Assembly: GCA_050633365.1 (NCBI GenBank)
Contig: JBOEGJ010000006.1
Location: 444,793-508,792, forward strand
From: Pseudomaricurvus sp050633365
GTDB lineage: Bacteria; Pseudomonadota; Gammaproteobacteria; Pseudomonadales; Cellvibrionaceae
DNA length: 64,000 nt
Reading direction: 5' to 3'
In this document: positions 42,798 to 51,770 of the stretch, piece after piece
How the letters are laid out: every line of letters begins with the position of its first letter
How positions within the stretch are numbered: the first letter of the stretch is position 1
Notes under the pieces: model-generated
Seen by the model: the letters and a program-made list of their open reading frames with translations, nothing else
Databases searched by the model: none
What the model was told of the DNA's origin: nothing
Made by a program: the position numbers and the translations under genes

Positions 42798-44657
42798 TTA
42801 AGGCTGACTGACGTAAGCCTGCTGCTCTGATTCGTCGTCTTGAGGTGTTTGTGTCGAGACTTTAGGACGAATGCGAATTAAGGTCGGCTGACCATCTTCG
42901 ATTTGCCAGCTGGGAAAGTGAGAGTTCGAGGTGTAAATCGAGCCGTCTTCTGCAATTTCGATATCGCGGGTAAAGGTTCGTTTTCGCGGCAGTGGATAAA
43001 TCATCCACTGCTCCGATTTGATATCAAAACTGAATACGGTATCGGATTGATTACCGTTGACCCAGACGATGCCTCGCTCGCGGTCGACGTTCAAGCTGTA
43101 AGGCAACTCGTTGACCACCGGCATATCGTAATGAACAAACTGTCCTGTTTTGGGTAAGTACTTCACCAACTGAGAATCTTGGAAAGCCACAATCCAAACA
43201 TTATTATCCGCGTCCACTCGCATACGGCGAGGGCCATCAAACGGGGTTTTGATCATGGTGACCGTGTCATCATCTGGATTGATAAATCCAATATCATTGC
43301 CGTAGAGCCGCGCAAACCAAACGGTGCCATCCGGCGACACATCAATCCCGTATGGCATCGGCACCCCAGTAGATTGTCGATCAACTTTTGGCTCTGGGCG
43401 CTCGGCGGGATCAAAGGCAAAAATCAGCGGAAGGGACTTAATGATGACCCATTCTTTTAAACTTCGGGCAGGAAGATTGTAGAATTTGAACTCGCCCTTT
43501 TTACGATCCCACATACCAATTTGAGACGACACCGCTAAGGTAAACCAAATACGATCTTGATCATCGGCGCGAATGGTATGGGGATAATAGCCTTCGGCCA
43601 TTTTGTGAATGGTGAACTCTTTGCTCACTGGATCGAATTCGATCAGCGCTTGCTGCATCGACGGGGTAATAAAAATATGCCCATCGGACGGCGACACGGC
43701 AAAGGAATGGACCCCATAATAATTCGCTAGTTTAGGGAATGTTTTGAAACGATTGCCCAGAAACCCTCCCAGCGGCATACCCTCTTCGTGCGGCACCACA
43801 TAGACTGCGTACTCGCCAGTCTCTGGATCGACCTCATAAATCCGATCCTGAAGATTATCTCCCACATACACCTTACCGTTAGGATGCAAAATAAAATCAT
43901 GCATCTGTGAGAAGGCGTCGCCAATCGGCCACTCGGTCACTTCTAGCTTTTCGAGCTCGGGACTCCATGGGGGAGCATCGGGGATGGACTCGACATTGTT
44001 TCGCAGGTATTTGTAACCATCGGACAACTGCTGCGCCAGATTCTGTCGATCGTCATCGGCCACACGGGCACCATAACCGTTCATACGATCGATGATGTCG
44101 AGCCATTGCTCCGGGCTGCGCTCAGCCCGCATGATCGATGACGCCTGCTGATGACAAAAGGCACAATTTAATTGAAAGTGCTTTTTCAGCGCTCGGTCGC
44201 CATCAAAATCCATCGCCGACAACCAAAGATTCGATGCCTTTTGCTCGGCTTTTTCGGCATCGCTCAACAGAGGTTTCATCGAAACGGCTTGATCGGTATT
44301 GAGAGATTGCGCCGTCACGGTCACATCATGAAAGCCCGGATGGCGAAAACGATAGGAGACCTGAGTGTCATTATCCCCCGACGAGAATTCTGTCATCCCC
44401 TGACGATTACTAAAACGTGTGGTTTCCACCGGCGATTGATGCTGCTGCCCTTGCACCGGGTATCCGTGAGTATCGAGAGGCGGCGCCACTTTGTCGGTGG
44501 GAAGCTGAGTCACCATGACAGTCGCCAAAGGTTTACCCTGCTCGTCACTGACCTGTATGGTTGTGGCCGAAGCCCAAGCGCAGACTGTGCTGGTCACAAT
44601 GGCCGTGAGTAATGCAGCGCCAAGCTGCCGCCAGCGACCTATTGATGTGGTGCTCAT
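42798..44657 (-). CDS. Vgb (streptogramin-lyase)-like propeller with N-terminal haem site
   Basis: Of 619 aa. Signal peptide (to about residue 31), then a small Ig-like/carboxypeptidase-regulatory-type domain (about 32-125). A haem c region follows with CAFCH (C165-H169) in LKKHFQLNCAFCHQQASSIM. A seven-blade propeller (about 230-600) has Vgb-type repeats, e.g. WPIGDAFSQMHDFILHPNGK, VYVGDNLQDRIYEVDPETGE and NVWIVAFQDSQLVKYLPKTG. Vgb itself linearises streptogramins by C-O lyase chemistry, but no antibiotic context exists here. It is first in the five-gene PQQ operon, preceded by GGGAGAG at good spacing before ATG 44657. An electron acceptor or a lyase for the cluster's substrate is possible. 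Confidence 0.82.
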   Translation of the reverse strand: MSTTSIGRWRQLGAALLTAIVTSTVCAWASATTIQVSDEQGKPLATVMVTQLPTDKVAPPLDTHGYPVQGQQHQSPVETTRFSNRQGMTEFSSGDNDTQVSYRFRHPGFHDVTVTAQSLNTDQAVSMKPLLSDAEKAEQKASNLWLSAMDFDGDRALKKHFQLNCAFCHQQASSIMRAERSPEQWLDIIDRMNGYGARVADDDRQNLAQQLSDGYKYLRNNVESIPDAPPWSPELEKLEVTEWPIGDAFSQMHDFILHPNGKVYVGDNLQDRIYEVDPETGEYAVYVVPHEEGMPLGGFLGNRFKTFPKLANYYGVHSFAVSPSDGHIFITPSMQQALIEFDPVSKEFTIHKMAEGYYPHTIRADDQDRIWFTLAVSSQIGMWDRKKGEFKFYNLPARSLKEWVIIKSLPLIFAFDPAERPEPKVDRQSTGVPMPYGIDVSPDGTVWFARLYGNDIGFINPDDDTVTMIKTPFDGPRRMRVDADNNVWIVAFQDSQLVKYLPKTGQFVHYDMPVVNELPYSLNVDRERGIVWVNGNQSDTVFSFDIKSEQWMIYPLPRKRTFTRDIEIAEDGSIYTSNSHFPSWQIEDGQPTLIRIRPKVSTQTPQDDESEQQAYVSQP

Positions 44658-44772
44658 ATCCGTCTCTCCCGTCAGATACTCTCAGTTATGGAATTACAGC
44701 CCTGTGATTAGGGCTTTTAGAGTATGTGACATTTTCGGGAGTTTGGACGATAAAAACTATGATCTTACGAGC

Positions 44773-44810
44773 CACGGCAGTGGATTATTGAGACATCAAC
44801 TCATGCCGTG
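44773..44810. promoter_or_regulatory. Inverted repeat upstream of the PQQ/TonB operon
   Basis: CACGGCA (44773-44779) and TGCCGTG (44804-44810) are perfect inverted arms 24 bp apart, in the 213 bp between the operon start and cheC. A smaller pair, AGCCCT/AGGGCT, lies near 44700. Either could be an operator, but neither matches a known site I can name. Confidence 0.35.
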
Positions 44811-44870
44811 CGTAAGGAAAGAAGAACAAAGGAGGTGTTTGTTCTGGGTAACAGCTCGAAACCGAAACCG

Positions 44871-45482
44871 CTACAACAGCGAATCTAGTGCAGGAGCCAA
44901 TTGGGCGACGGAAGAATCCGGCGTTACCAATAACAGATCACAATTGAAAGGATGCCCTTCTAAGTGATAATTCATCTCGGTGGTGAGTACGTTGTCCCAC
45001 TGATTTATTTCACCCAAGGTGACTTCAGCCAGAGGCCGATGTAAAGCCGCCACTTTCGGCTTGCCAACAAACTCTACGTCCCGTAAACCAAATTGCTGGG
45101 CAAATACGGGCAGGCCTACACCGTTGATAGTTTGACTGAGCTTTACCAACAACTCGATAGCCTCTTCATCGTTGCCGATAGGTAACCCCGTTTGCTGCGA
45201 CAAATCCTGAAAGCTAGGTTCGGTGATCATGGTCAGCACATAAGCTTGCAAGCTGCCTACTTTGTACTCTTGAACCACCCCCGAGATCAAATCGCCCCCC
45301 TGCAGGCTAGCCAGAGCCTTAGGTAATTCAGCGGGCTTGATAAAACGGATTTGAGGCACAGACATTTCAACAAATACTTTCGAAAAAGAAGCCAGCGCTT
45401 CGGCAGCCGCGCCCATAGCGACATTCGATACTTCTTGTAAGCAATCGCGCTGATCTTCGGTAATGGGTAAAGGATCAGTCAT
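44871..45482 (-). CDS. CheC-like phosphatase
   Basis: Of 203 aa. The CheC/CheX phosphatase motif D-x3-E-x2-N-x22-P is exact: D13, E17, N20, P43 in RDCLQEVSNVAMGAAAEALA and beyond. A second equivalent site is missing (KLSQTINGVG lacks the Glu), so there is one active centre. CheC proteins remove phosphate from CheY-like receivers. A single-domain receiver gene precedes it by 80 bp on the same strand, and these two most likely act as a pair. No other chemotaxis genes are nearby. Confidence 0.88.
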   Translation of the reverse strand: MTDPLPITEDQRDCLQEVSNVAMGAAAEALASFSKVFVEMSVPQIRFIKPAELPKALASLQGGDLISGVVQEYKVGSLQAYVLTMITEPSFQDLSQQTGLPIGNDEEAIELLVKLSQTINGVGLPVFAQQFGLRDVEFVGKPKVAALHRPLAEVTLGEINQWDNVLTTEMNYHLEGHPFNCDLLLVTPDSSVAQLAPALDSLL

Positions 45483-45562
45483 GAAGATCTCCGATTAACG
45501 CAGGCCTGGAATAAACCTGCGAGGTAGTGTGCAAAAAAGTGATGTTTTCGATGGCGATAGGT

Positions 45563-45928
45563 TTATAGCAATCCGTAAGTTCGTAAAACATCGCAGAGCT
45601 TTTCTTTATTGATCGGCTTTTTGATGAACTCCAAAGCCCCCAATTTAATCACCCGCTCGCGCGCTTCAGGCTGAATATCACCAGAAATAACGATAATGAT
45701 ACTCTTTAGGTTTTCTTGTTTGATCAGCTCCAAGACACCATAGCCGTCGAGCTCTGGCATGGTTAGATCCAGAAACAGCATTTCGGCTTTACCCGCTCGC
45801 ACCGCTTCAATACCTTCGAGTCCATTCGTGGCGTAGGAAATATCCACATCCCACTCGTCGGGAAGTGATCGGGCCACCTGTTTTCGGGCCATGTTCGAAT
45901 CGTCACAAATAACTAAAGGGATTGTCAT
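45563..45928 (-). CDS. Single-domain CheY-like response regulator
   Basis: Of 121 aa, one receiver domain only. Acidic pair D9-D10 (VICDDSNMAR), phospho-acceptor D54 (EMLFLDLTMPELDGYG), and K in EFIKKPINKEK. There is no output domain, so signalling must be by protein contact. It is followed by the CheC-like phosphatase gene, which should dephosphorylate it. The kinase is not adjacent; the orphan hybrid kinase at 4541-6514 is too far to link. Target (motor, enzyme or other) is unknown. Confidence 0.92.
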   Translation of the reverse strand: MTIPLVICDDSNMARKQVARSLPDEWDVDISYATNGLEGIEAVRAGKAEMLFLDLTMPELDGYGVLELIKQENLKSIIIVISGDIQPEARERVIKLGALEFIKKPINKEKLCDVLRTYGLL

Positions 45929-46191
45929 GAAAGTCTTTTCTACTCCGGTCTGTGGCGGGCGATGAAGCCCATCAATACTGAGATCAATCGATTGCTAACA
46001 ACAAGCGATAAAGGCCGCTTATGATAGCGCTAGTCTACCGACAGATACATCATAACTATAGACACATCTCACGAGCTTAAAAGCTCATTGAGCGGCTCAT
46101 CTCAGAAAATAAATAGGCCTTAATCCTTATCGGCAGAACCTCTAACAATCTTAGAAGGGGTTGGCCGAAACCGTCATCAACCCTTAAGTGC

Positions 46192-46680
46192 CTATCGCTC
46201 GCCGCTGCCTGTGGCCGTCACTTGATAACCGGGTTGAAGCCACGCCAATAGGGAAGCTTGCGTTTGCGGGCCCATCATCACGCCGCGATAGACTCCATTA
46301 GGATCAAACACATAGGTGGCGGGCAATACCGATGGACGCTCAAACCCCAACAATTGCGCAGGGTCCCCTTGCAGCTGAGTAAACTCAATGTGCAACTCAG
46401 CGGTGTGTTGTTTCAAGGTCTCAAGGTCTGGACCGTCGAAATTAACACCCAGCACATGCCCCTGTGAAAAAGCATTTAATTCTGGAATCTCTTTTCGACA
46501 GGGCGCACACCAGATCGCCCAGTAATTGATAAACACCCACTCACCGCGCAGAGACTCCCAGCTCAAGTGACGGCCATCGAGCTGCTGTAACTTGGTATCG
46601 CCACAACCGCTGAGCAATAGAAGCGATATGAGTAGCATGAGCCAGCCGCCACGGCGGGTATTGTTTGCTGGTTTATCCAT
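46192..46680 (-). CDS. TlpA-like thioredoxin-fold lipoprotein
   Basis: Of 162 aa. Lipoprotein signal LLLLSGCGD with C26. The thioredoxin-like domain has the redox centre WCAPC (W57-C61) in NYWAIWCAPCRKEIPELNAF and the cis-Pro region RPSVLPATYVFD. Such proteins reduce disulfides in the cell envelope, for instance in cytochrome c maturation, which would be useful for the haem proteins encoded nearby. Its start overlaps the yihY 3' end by 8 bp, so translation is coupled. Confidence 0.9.
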   Translation of the reverse strand: MDKPANNTRRGGWLMLLISLLLLSGCGDTKLQQLDGRHLSWESLRGEWVFINYWAIWCAPCRKEIPELNAFSQGHVLGVNFDGPDLETLKQHTAELHIEFTQLQGDPAQLLGFERPSVLPATYVFDPNGVYRGVMMGPQTQASLLAWLQPGYQVTATGSGER

Positions 46681-48139
46681 GGCGCGGTGAATCTTGTCGC
46701 GGCATGTTTTCGCTCTTTAGGTCGTTCTGCGGTTCGTTCTGCGGTTCGATGATGTCGCTGTCGAGTGCACCTAACGCCGACAGAGTGACCTCAGTGGTAC
46801 CCGACTCGGGGGGTGTTAGCTCCTCACGGCTCACCGCGCCCAATTCTTCTCTGAGCGCTTCAAGCCCCTCGCCCTCATCGGGGTAGTGGTCTTCTTCTGG
46901 GGCAGCCACCCAAAACAGCTCGCTGACGGGCACATCGAATTCCACCTCGACATGCTGATCAATCGACAATAGCCGACTTGCCACATTCGGGAACCAATCA
47001 AAGGTTTGTAAATAGTCACTAACCCCAGGCATCTGAGATTCAACGCCAACCATGTCGGCAAGGTTGCGCAGAGTGAAGGTGGATAAATCGCGGCTCAGAA
47101 CATAGTCCCCCTGCTGGGAGACGGTAATGACTCGATGCCGCAACAGAGAACCTCGCACCCGCTGCCACTGCTCCGATTCAATACCAATGGCCATGAGCTG
47201 CTCATCGTTGGCCCCCTCACCGGTGCGCTGGCACAAGTGAAACTTCCAAAGGGCCAATAAGGCGGCAATCAAATCGGGGTAAGAAGCCCCAGCTGCGGCG
47301 GTCTTGAAGGTCGAGAGAGTCCGCACAAATACGGCCCCCGCCAGAACAATCATCCACAGAGCATAGATCCACAACAAAAACAGCGGAACCATGGCAAAGG
47401 CGCCATAAACCGCAGTAAAGGTGGTGTGGGCTACAATCCAACCGAACAAATCTTTGAACAACTCGAAACAGATCGCGGTCAACACACCGCCTGCCAGGGC
47501 ATCTTTGAAGGGAACCTTGCAATTGGGAACTGCGGCAAAAAGCAAGGTGAATGCCATGGTAGTGAACAACCAGGGCGAATAGCTCAAGATGGTAGGGATG
47601 ATACCGAGAGCGTCATATTCATCCACAAAAAAGCGCAGCGATAGTAAGTAGGTACTTATCGCCAAACCCACGCCCAATAGTAATGGGCCGAGACTTAACA
47701 CCGCCCAATAGAGCAAGAAGTTTGGCAGCCCTTTACGCGCCTCAATGACGCCCCATATGCCGTTAAAGGTGCGCTCGATATTTTTGATCATAAAGTACGC
47801 GGTGGCCACCAACATCAACACCCCCACCATGGTGAGGCTTCGAGCTTGGGCGGTGAACTCGGTCAGGTACTGTTCGATCTCGAGCCCAGACTCTGGCATG
47901 ACATACTGAAACATCATGGCCTGAAAACGATCAGACATCCCTTCAAAAGCCGGAAACAAAGAGAACATGGTAAAGATGACGGTCATAGTTGGCACTATGG
48001 CAAACAGCGTCATATAGGTCAGTGCCGCAGCCTGCTGGCGGCAGCCCTTCTCAACATACTCGCGATACAACAAAGGAAGAAACCGGATCAGAGCGCTGAA
48101 TCCGCCATGCAATTGTTTGGACGTAGAATCGTCTACCAT
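46673..48139 (-). CDS. YihY/BrkB-family inner-membrane protein
   Basis: Of 488 aa from ATG 48139, which has AGG upstream; a TTG 42 bases earlier is less likely. The N-terminal part has the family core with about six transmembrane helices: GCRQQAAALTYMTLFAIVPT, FMIKNIERTFNGIWGV and FTAVYGAFAMVPLFLLWIYA. A cytoplasmic C-terminal extension (about 290-488) is acidic and Glu/Pro-rich near the end. The family was once called RNase BN in error; its function is not settled. It overlaps the TlpA-like gene. Confidence 0.9.
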   Translation of the reverse strand: MVDDSTSKQLHGGFSALIRFLPLLYREYVEKGCRQQAAALTYMTLFAIVPTMTVIFTMFSLFPAFEGMSDRFQAMMFQYVMPESGLEIEQYLTEFTAQARSLTMVGVLMLVATAYFMIKNIERTFNGIWGVIEARKGLPNFLLYWAVLSLGPLLLGVGLAISTYLLSLRFFVDEYDALGIIPTILSYSPWLFTTMAFTLLFAAVPNCKVPFKDALAGGVLTAICFELFKDLFGWIVAHTTFTAVYGAFAMVPLFLLWIYALWMIVLAGAVFVRTLSTFKTAAAGASYPDLIAALLALWKFHLCQRTGEGANDEQLMAIGIESEQWQRVRGSLLRHRVITVSQQGDYVLSRDLSTFTLRNLADMVGVESQMPGVSDYLQTFDWFPNVASRLLSIDQHVEVEFDVPVSELFWVAAPEEDHYPDEGEGLEALREELGAVSREELTPPESGTTEVTLSALGALDSDIIEPQNEPQNDLKSENMPRQDSPRHG

Positions 48140-48296
48140 GAGGTGCCTTTTACGTTTTTTCGTACCTTTGAATAAACTCAATTCATCTCAAATAAGACGA
48201 AATTTATCCTCGTCTCAACACTCTAAGGTGTCTTAAGTTGTTGTAATGATTACAATAGATGAATTATGACAGATGAACATAAAGGAAATTTGTGCA

Positions 48297-48641
48297 ATGG
48301 TCACCATTTATCACAACCCACGCTGCTCCAAGTCTCGCCAAACCCTTGCTTTGATTGAAGAAAAAGGCGTAGAAGCGGACATCGTTCTCTATCTAGAGAC
48401 CCCTCCCAATGCCAAAACCATCACGAATCTGCTGGGTAAACTGGGGATTTCAGCCCGTCAGCTATTGCGCAAAGGCGAAGAGGCCTACAAAGAAAACAAT
48501 CTAAAAGACACCAATTTGAGCGACGCTCAGCTCATTGATACCATGGCATCCTTTCCCAAGCTGATAGAGCGTCCAATTGTAGTTAAAGGCGACAAGGCTG
48601 TGCTGGGCCGCCCTCCGGAAAATGTGTTGGAGCTAATCTAA
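48297..48641 (+). CDS. ArsC-family arsenate reductase-like protein
   Basis: Of 114 aa from ATG 48297 (MVTIYHNPRCSKSRQTLALI); an in-frame ATG 24 bases upstream is possible, but AGGAA lies before 48297. Cysteine in HNPRCSKSR is the ArsC catalytic residue, and the C-terminal RPIVVKGDKAVLGRPPENV is the usual ArsC/YfgD ending. It may reduce arsenate with glutaredoxin, though many YfgD-like members have no proven arsenic role. It is followed at once by wrbA and a DUF2069 gene, an order also known in pseudomonads. Confidence 0.92.
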   Translation: MVTIYHNPRCSKSRQTLALIEEKGVEADIVLYLETPPNAKTITNLLGKLGISARQLLRKGEEAYKENNLKDTNLSDAQLIDTMASFPKLIERPIVVKGDKAVLGRPPENVLELI

Positions 48642-48642
48642 C

Positions 48643-49266
48643 ATGAGTTCGCCCATCGCCAACCCACCCTATGTGTTAGTCCTTTATTACAGCCGACACG
48701 GCGCCACAGCCGCTATGGCGCTGGACATCGCCAGAGGTATCGAGCAAGTCCAGGGGATTGAAGCTCGTGTTAGAACCGTGCCCTCTGTGTCGGTCGACAC
48801 CGAAGCCAGCGAGCCGCAGATCCCCGATGAAGGTGCCCTCTACTGCACCCTTGAAGACCTGCAACATTGCAGCGGCCTAGTCCTTGGCAGCCCCACACGA
48901 TTTGGCAATATGGCGGCGCCGCTAAAACACTTTATCGATTCCACTAGTGCCCTGTGGCTCAACGGCCATCTCATCGATAAACCTGCAGCAGCATTTACCT
49001 CGACTGGCAGCTTACACGGCGGGCAGGAAACCACACTACTGACCATGCTCATACCGCTGCTGCACCACGGCATGGTAGTCGCTGGGCTGCCCTACAGCGA
49101 GGAAGTGCTCAGCACCACAACCACCGGTGGCACGCCTTACGGCGCCTCACACCTCGCTGGCAGCCACAGCGATATGGCCATCAGCGAGGATGAAAAACAA
49201 CTGTGTCTTGCCCTTGGTAAACGAGTCGCTGGTTTAGCCCTCTCACTGACTCACTCAGCGCGGTAA
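48643..49266 (+). CDS. wrbA: NAD(P)H:quinone oxidoreductase WrbA
   Basis: Of 207 aa. Flavodoxin-like, FMN-binding: VLYYSRHGATAAMALDIARG at the phosphate loop, GLVLGSPTRFGNMAAPLKHF and AAFTSTGSLHGGQETTLLTM, all WrbA signatures. It reduces quinones by two electrons and so limits oxidative stress. The ATG lies one base after the arsC-like stop codon, with GGAG within the end of that gene. The DUF2069 gene follows 11 bp downstream. Confidence 0.95.
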   Translation: MSSPIANPPYVLVLYYSRHGATAAMALDIARGIEQVQGIEARVRTVPSVSVDTEASEPQIPDEGALYCTLEDLQHCSGLVLGSPTRFGNMAAPLKHFIDSTSALWLNGHLIDKPAAAFTSTGSLHGGQETTLLTMLIPLLHHGMVVAGLPYSEEVLSTTTTGGTPYGASHLAGSHSDMAISEDEKQLCLALGKRVAGLALSLTHSAR

Positions 49267-49277
49267 CGGAAATTCTA

Positions 49278-49667
49278 ATGACCAACAGCTCTCAACCTCT
49301 CAACAACACCGGTCAGCTCAAACTGGCCAAACGCGCCAGCCAGTGGATGGTGATAGCACTCATTGTGCTCTATACCTGCACCAGCCTCATGAGCGACAAG
49401 ATCCTTTGGACGGTGTTACTCGCCCCCTGCTTAAGCTTGGCCATTTTTCTACCGGGAATGATTCAAAATCACGCCCGCAGCTACGATTGGCTGTGTTTTG
49501 TAATTCTGATTCACTTTACCGTGGGGGTGACTAACATGATGTCTCCCTCGGCAGAGTGGAACGACTATGTACAAACCCTGCTCACCAGCGCACTCTTTAT
49601 CAGTGCAATGATGGCCAGTCGCTGGCAGAAAGCCAGTTTACGAGTAGATCAAGAAAGGCAAAGTTAG
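49278..49667 (+). CDS. DUF2069-family membrane protein
   Basis: Of 129 aa with four predicted membrane segments (about 24-40, 45-62, 70-86, 98-113). The pattern of LAPCLSLAIFLPGMIQN and FTVGVTNMMSPSAEWNDYVQ is that of DUF2069 (small proteobacterial membrane proteins next to wrbA). Function unknown. It is the third gene of the arsC-like/wrbA unit. Confidence 0.82.
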   Translation: MTNSSQPLNNTGQLKLAKRASQWMVIALIVLYTCTSLMSDKILWTVLLAPCLSLAIFLPGMIQNHARSYDWLCFVILIHFTVGVTNMMSPSAEWNDYVQTLLTSALFISAMMASRWQKASLRVDQERQS

Positions 49668-49813
49668 CTCGCAACGGGCACCCGATAGCCATGGATTGAG
49701 GTAGACTCGTGGCTATCGCGCTATGCGACAGATCCATCAAAGAAAAAACCGAAGTACCCATCGGCCTCAGCCCCTGTTATCAACGGAACGATACGACCTA
49801 AGGACCTCGCATT

Positions 49814-51661
49814 ATGAGCTCATCTAACCCCGGAATCTTACGCAGAATTTTTTCAGGTCTGTGGCGATTACTCACATGGATTCGCACCAGTCTCGCCAAT
49901 CTTTTGTTTCTGGTTTTGATTCTGTTGATTGTGGTTGTGCTGCTGCCTAAAGATGTTAGCCAAATGCCCGAAGAAACGGCTCTACGAATTGCCCCGAGTG
50001 GCTTTTTGGTGGATCAATACCGCTACGTCGATCCGCTCACGCAAATACTGGAACAAGATCAACAGCAAACCGAAACTCTGGTGCGCGATCTGGTCACCGC
50101 TATCAACTCCGCCGCCGAGGATGATCGCATCACCTCTCTGGTGTTAGATCTCAACTACCTTCAAGGCGGTGGCTTAAGTAAGCTGCAGGAAATTGGCCGA
50201 GCCTTAACTCAATTCAAAAAAAGCGGCAAACCTATTTACGCCCTTAGCGATGCTTATTCACAAGAGCAGTATTATCTCGCCAGTCACGCCGATGACATCA
50301 TGATTCATCCGATGGGCGCGGTTATTTTGACCGGTTATGGCAGCTACCGAAACTACTTCAAGTCGGCCCTCGAAAAACTCTCTCTCAACATGCACGTGTT
50401 TCGAGTGGGTGAATATAAAGACGCCGTTGAGCCCTACTTGCGCGATCAAATGTCTGAAGCCTCCCGCGAGCACAACAGCCAATGGCTCAATGAATTGTGG
50501 TCGAGCTACACCGACGATGTAGAACAACAGCGTGAACTCAGCGCTAGCGCTATCAACGACTACATCAATCAGCTCGATAAACATCTAGAAGCAAATCAGG
50601 GCAACCCCGCCGAGACTGCCAAGTCTCTGTCGCTTGTCGACCACCTTTTCAGCCATCATCAGCAAAAAGAGTTTTTGATCGACAAGCTCGGTGAAGACGA
50701 AGAGCTGGAAGATTATCAAGCTCTAGAGTACGAAGATTATCTGGCCTTTGTGAAACGAGAAAAAACCCCAGCGGTGGATAAGGTCGGATTGATTGTGGCG
50801 AAAGGCGTCATTCTGGATGGCGATCAACCCGAAGGTACTATCGGTGGCGACACCTTGTCGCAGCTCATCCGCGATGCTCGCGACGACAAAAATATCAAAG
50901 CCCTAGTGCTGCGAGTGGACAGCGGCGGCGGCAGTGCATTTGCCTCCGAGGTCATTCGCCAAGAAATGGCACTCACTCAGCAAGCGGGTATCCCGGTATT
51001 GATCTCTATGGGCAGCGTCGCCGCCTCAGGAGGTTACTGGATATCAATGGCCGCCGATGAAGTCTGGGCCACCCCCAACACCATTACTGGCTCTATCGGT
51101 GTCTTTAGTGCCTTTCCCACCATTGAGAACAGCCTAGAAAAAGTGGGTATCAGCACCGATGGTGTTGGCACCACCGAATTGGCGGGCTCACTGAGAGTGG
51201 ATCGACCGCTTTCGCCGCTGGCAAAAAACATCTTACAGCAGAGTGTTAACAGCATTTATCAGCAATTTTTAGACTTGGTGGCCGACGCGAGACAAACCAC
51301 CAGCGCGCAAATACACGCCGTGGCACAGGGCCGAGTGTGGACCGGCCGCGCCGCCAAAGACTTGGGATTGGTAGACGAACTGGGCGATCTCAATCAAGTC
51401 ATCGCTGCGGCAGCAGAGCTAGCCGAACTCACCAATTACCAAGTGTTTGATATTGAAAAGCCCCTGTCACCCAGTGAGCAATTTGCCAAGGAGCTGGCCG
51501 GAGAGTTGAGCAGTGTCAGTCAATCTGCCCTGATCCAGTCATCGCCCTTAGTCGAGCTGCTGAATTCCGCGCAAACACAATTCAAGCCGATAATCACTTT
51601 GCTGAACAGTGGCGATCCACGCTCGGTCTATGCTCAGTGCTTAGAGTGCGTCGCCCCTTAA
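49814..51661 (+). CDS. sppA: Signal peptide peptidase SppA (67-kDa type)
   Basis: Of 615 aa, membrane-anchored by one N-terminal segment (about 29-45), with the rest in the periplasm. Two tandem S49 domains carry the Ser/Lys dyad: K202 in FRVGEYKDAVEPY and S405 in SMGSVAASGGYWIS. It degrades signal peptides left in the membrane after export. The length matches the long E. coli form. The start is ATG 49814. It is followed by a strong terminator shared with the convergent amidohydrolase. Confidence 0.95.
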   Translation: MSSSNPGILRRIFSGLWRLLTWIRTSLANLLFLVLILLIVVVLLPKDVSQMPEETALRIAPSGFLVDQYRYVDPLTQILEQDQQQTETLVRDLVTAINSAAEDDRITSLVLDLNYLQGGGLSKLQEIGRALTQFKKSGKPIYALSDAYSQEQYYLASHADDIMIHPMGAVILTGYGSYRNYFKSALEKLSLNMHVFRVGEYKDAVEPYLRDQMSEASREHNSQWLNELWSSYTDDVEQQRELSASAINDYINQLDKHLEANQGNPAETAKSLSLVDHLFSHHQQKEFLIDKLGEDEELEDYQALEYEDYLAFVKREKTPAVDKVGLIVAKGVILDGDQPEGTIGGDTLSQLIRDARDDKNIKALVLRVDSGGGSAFASEVIRQEMALTQQAGIPVLISMGSVAASGGYWISMAADEVWATPNTITGSIGVFSAFPTIENSLEKVGISTDGVGTTELAGSLRVDRPLSPLAKNILQQSVNSIYQQFLDLVADARQTTSAQIHAVAQGRVWTGRAAKDLGLVDELGDLNQVIAAAAELAELTNYQVFDIEKPLSPSEQFAKELAGELSSVSQSALIQSSPLVELLNSAQTQFKPIITLLNSGDPRSVYAQCLECVAP

Positions 51662-51690
51662 CCCTCGGGAATACAACGGCAAAAAAAGAA

Positions 51691-51730
51691 AAAGCCAACA
51701 AAGAACAGTCGCTGATCTTTGTTGGCTTTA
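51691..51730. terminator. Bidirectional terminator between sppA and the amidohydrolase gene
   Basis: AAAGCCAACAAAGA and TCTTTGTTGGCTTT form a 14-bp stem around an 11-base loop, with A/T runs on the flanks. Confidence 0.9.
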
Positions 51731-51770
51731 GGGCACGCTTGTTAATGAATGAACCTCATTAAGATCACAC

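Noticed and set aside
42798..44657. Streptogramin resistance gene
   Set aside because: Only propeller similarity to Vgb; the haem site and PQQ operon context argue for another role.
46673..48139. RNase BN
   Set aside because: The old name for the YihY family is a known misassignment; the protein is an integral membrane protein.
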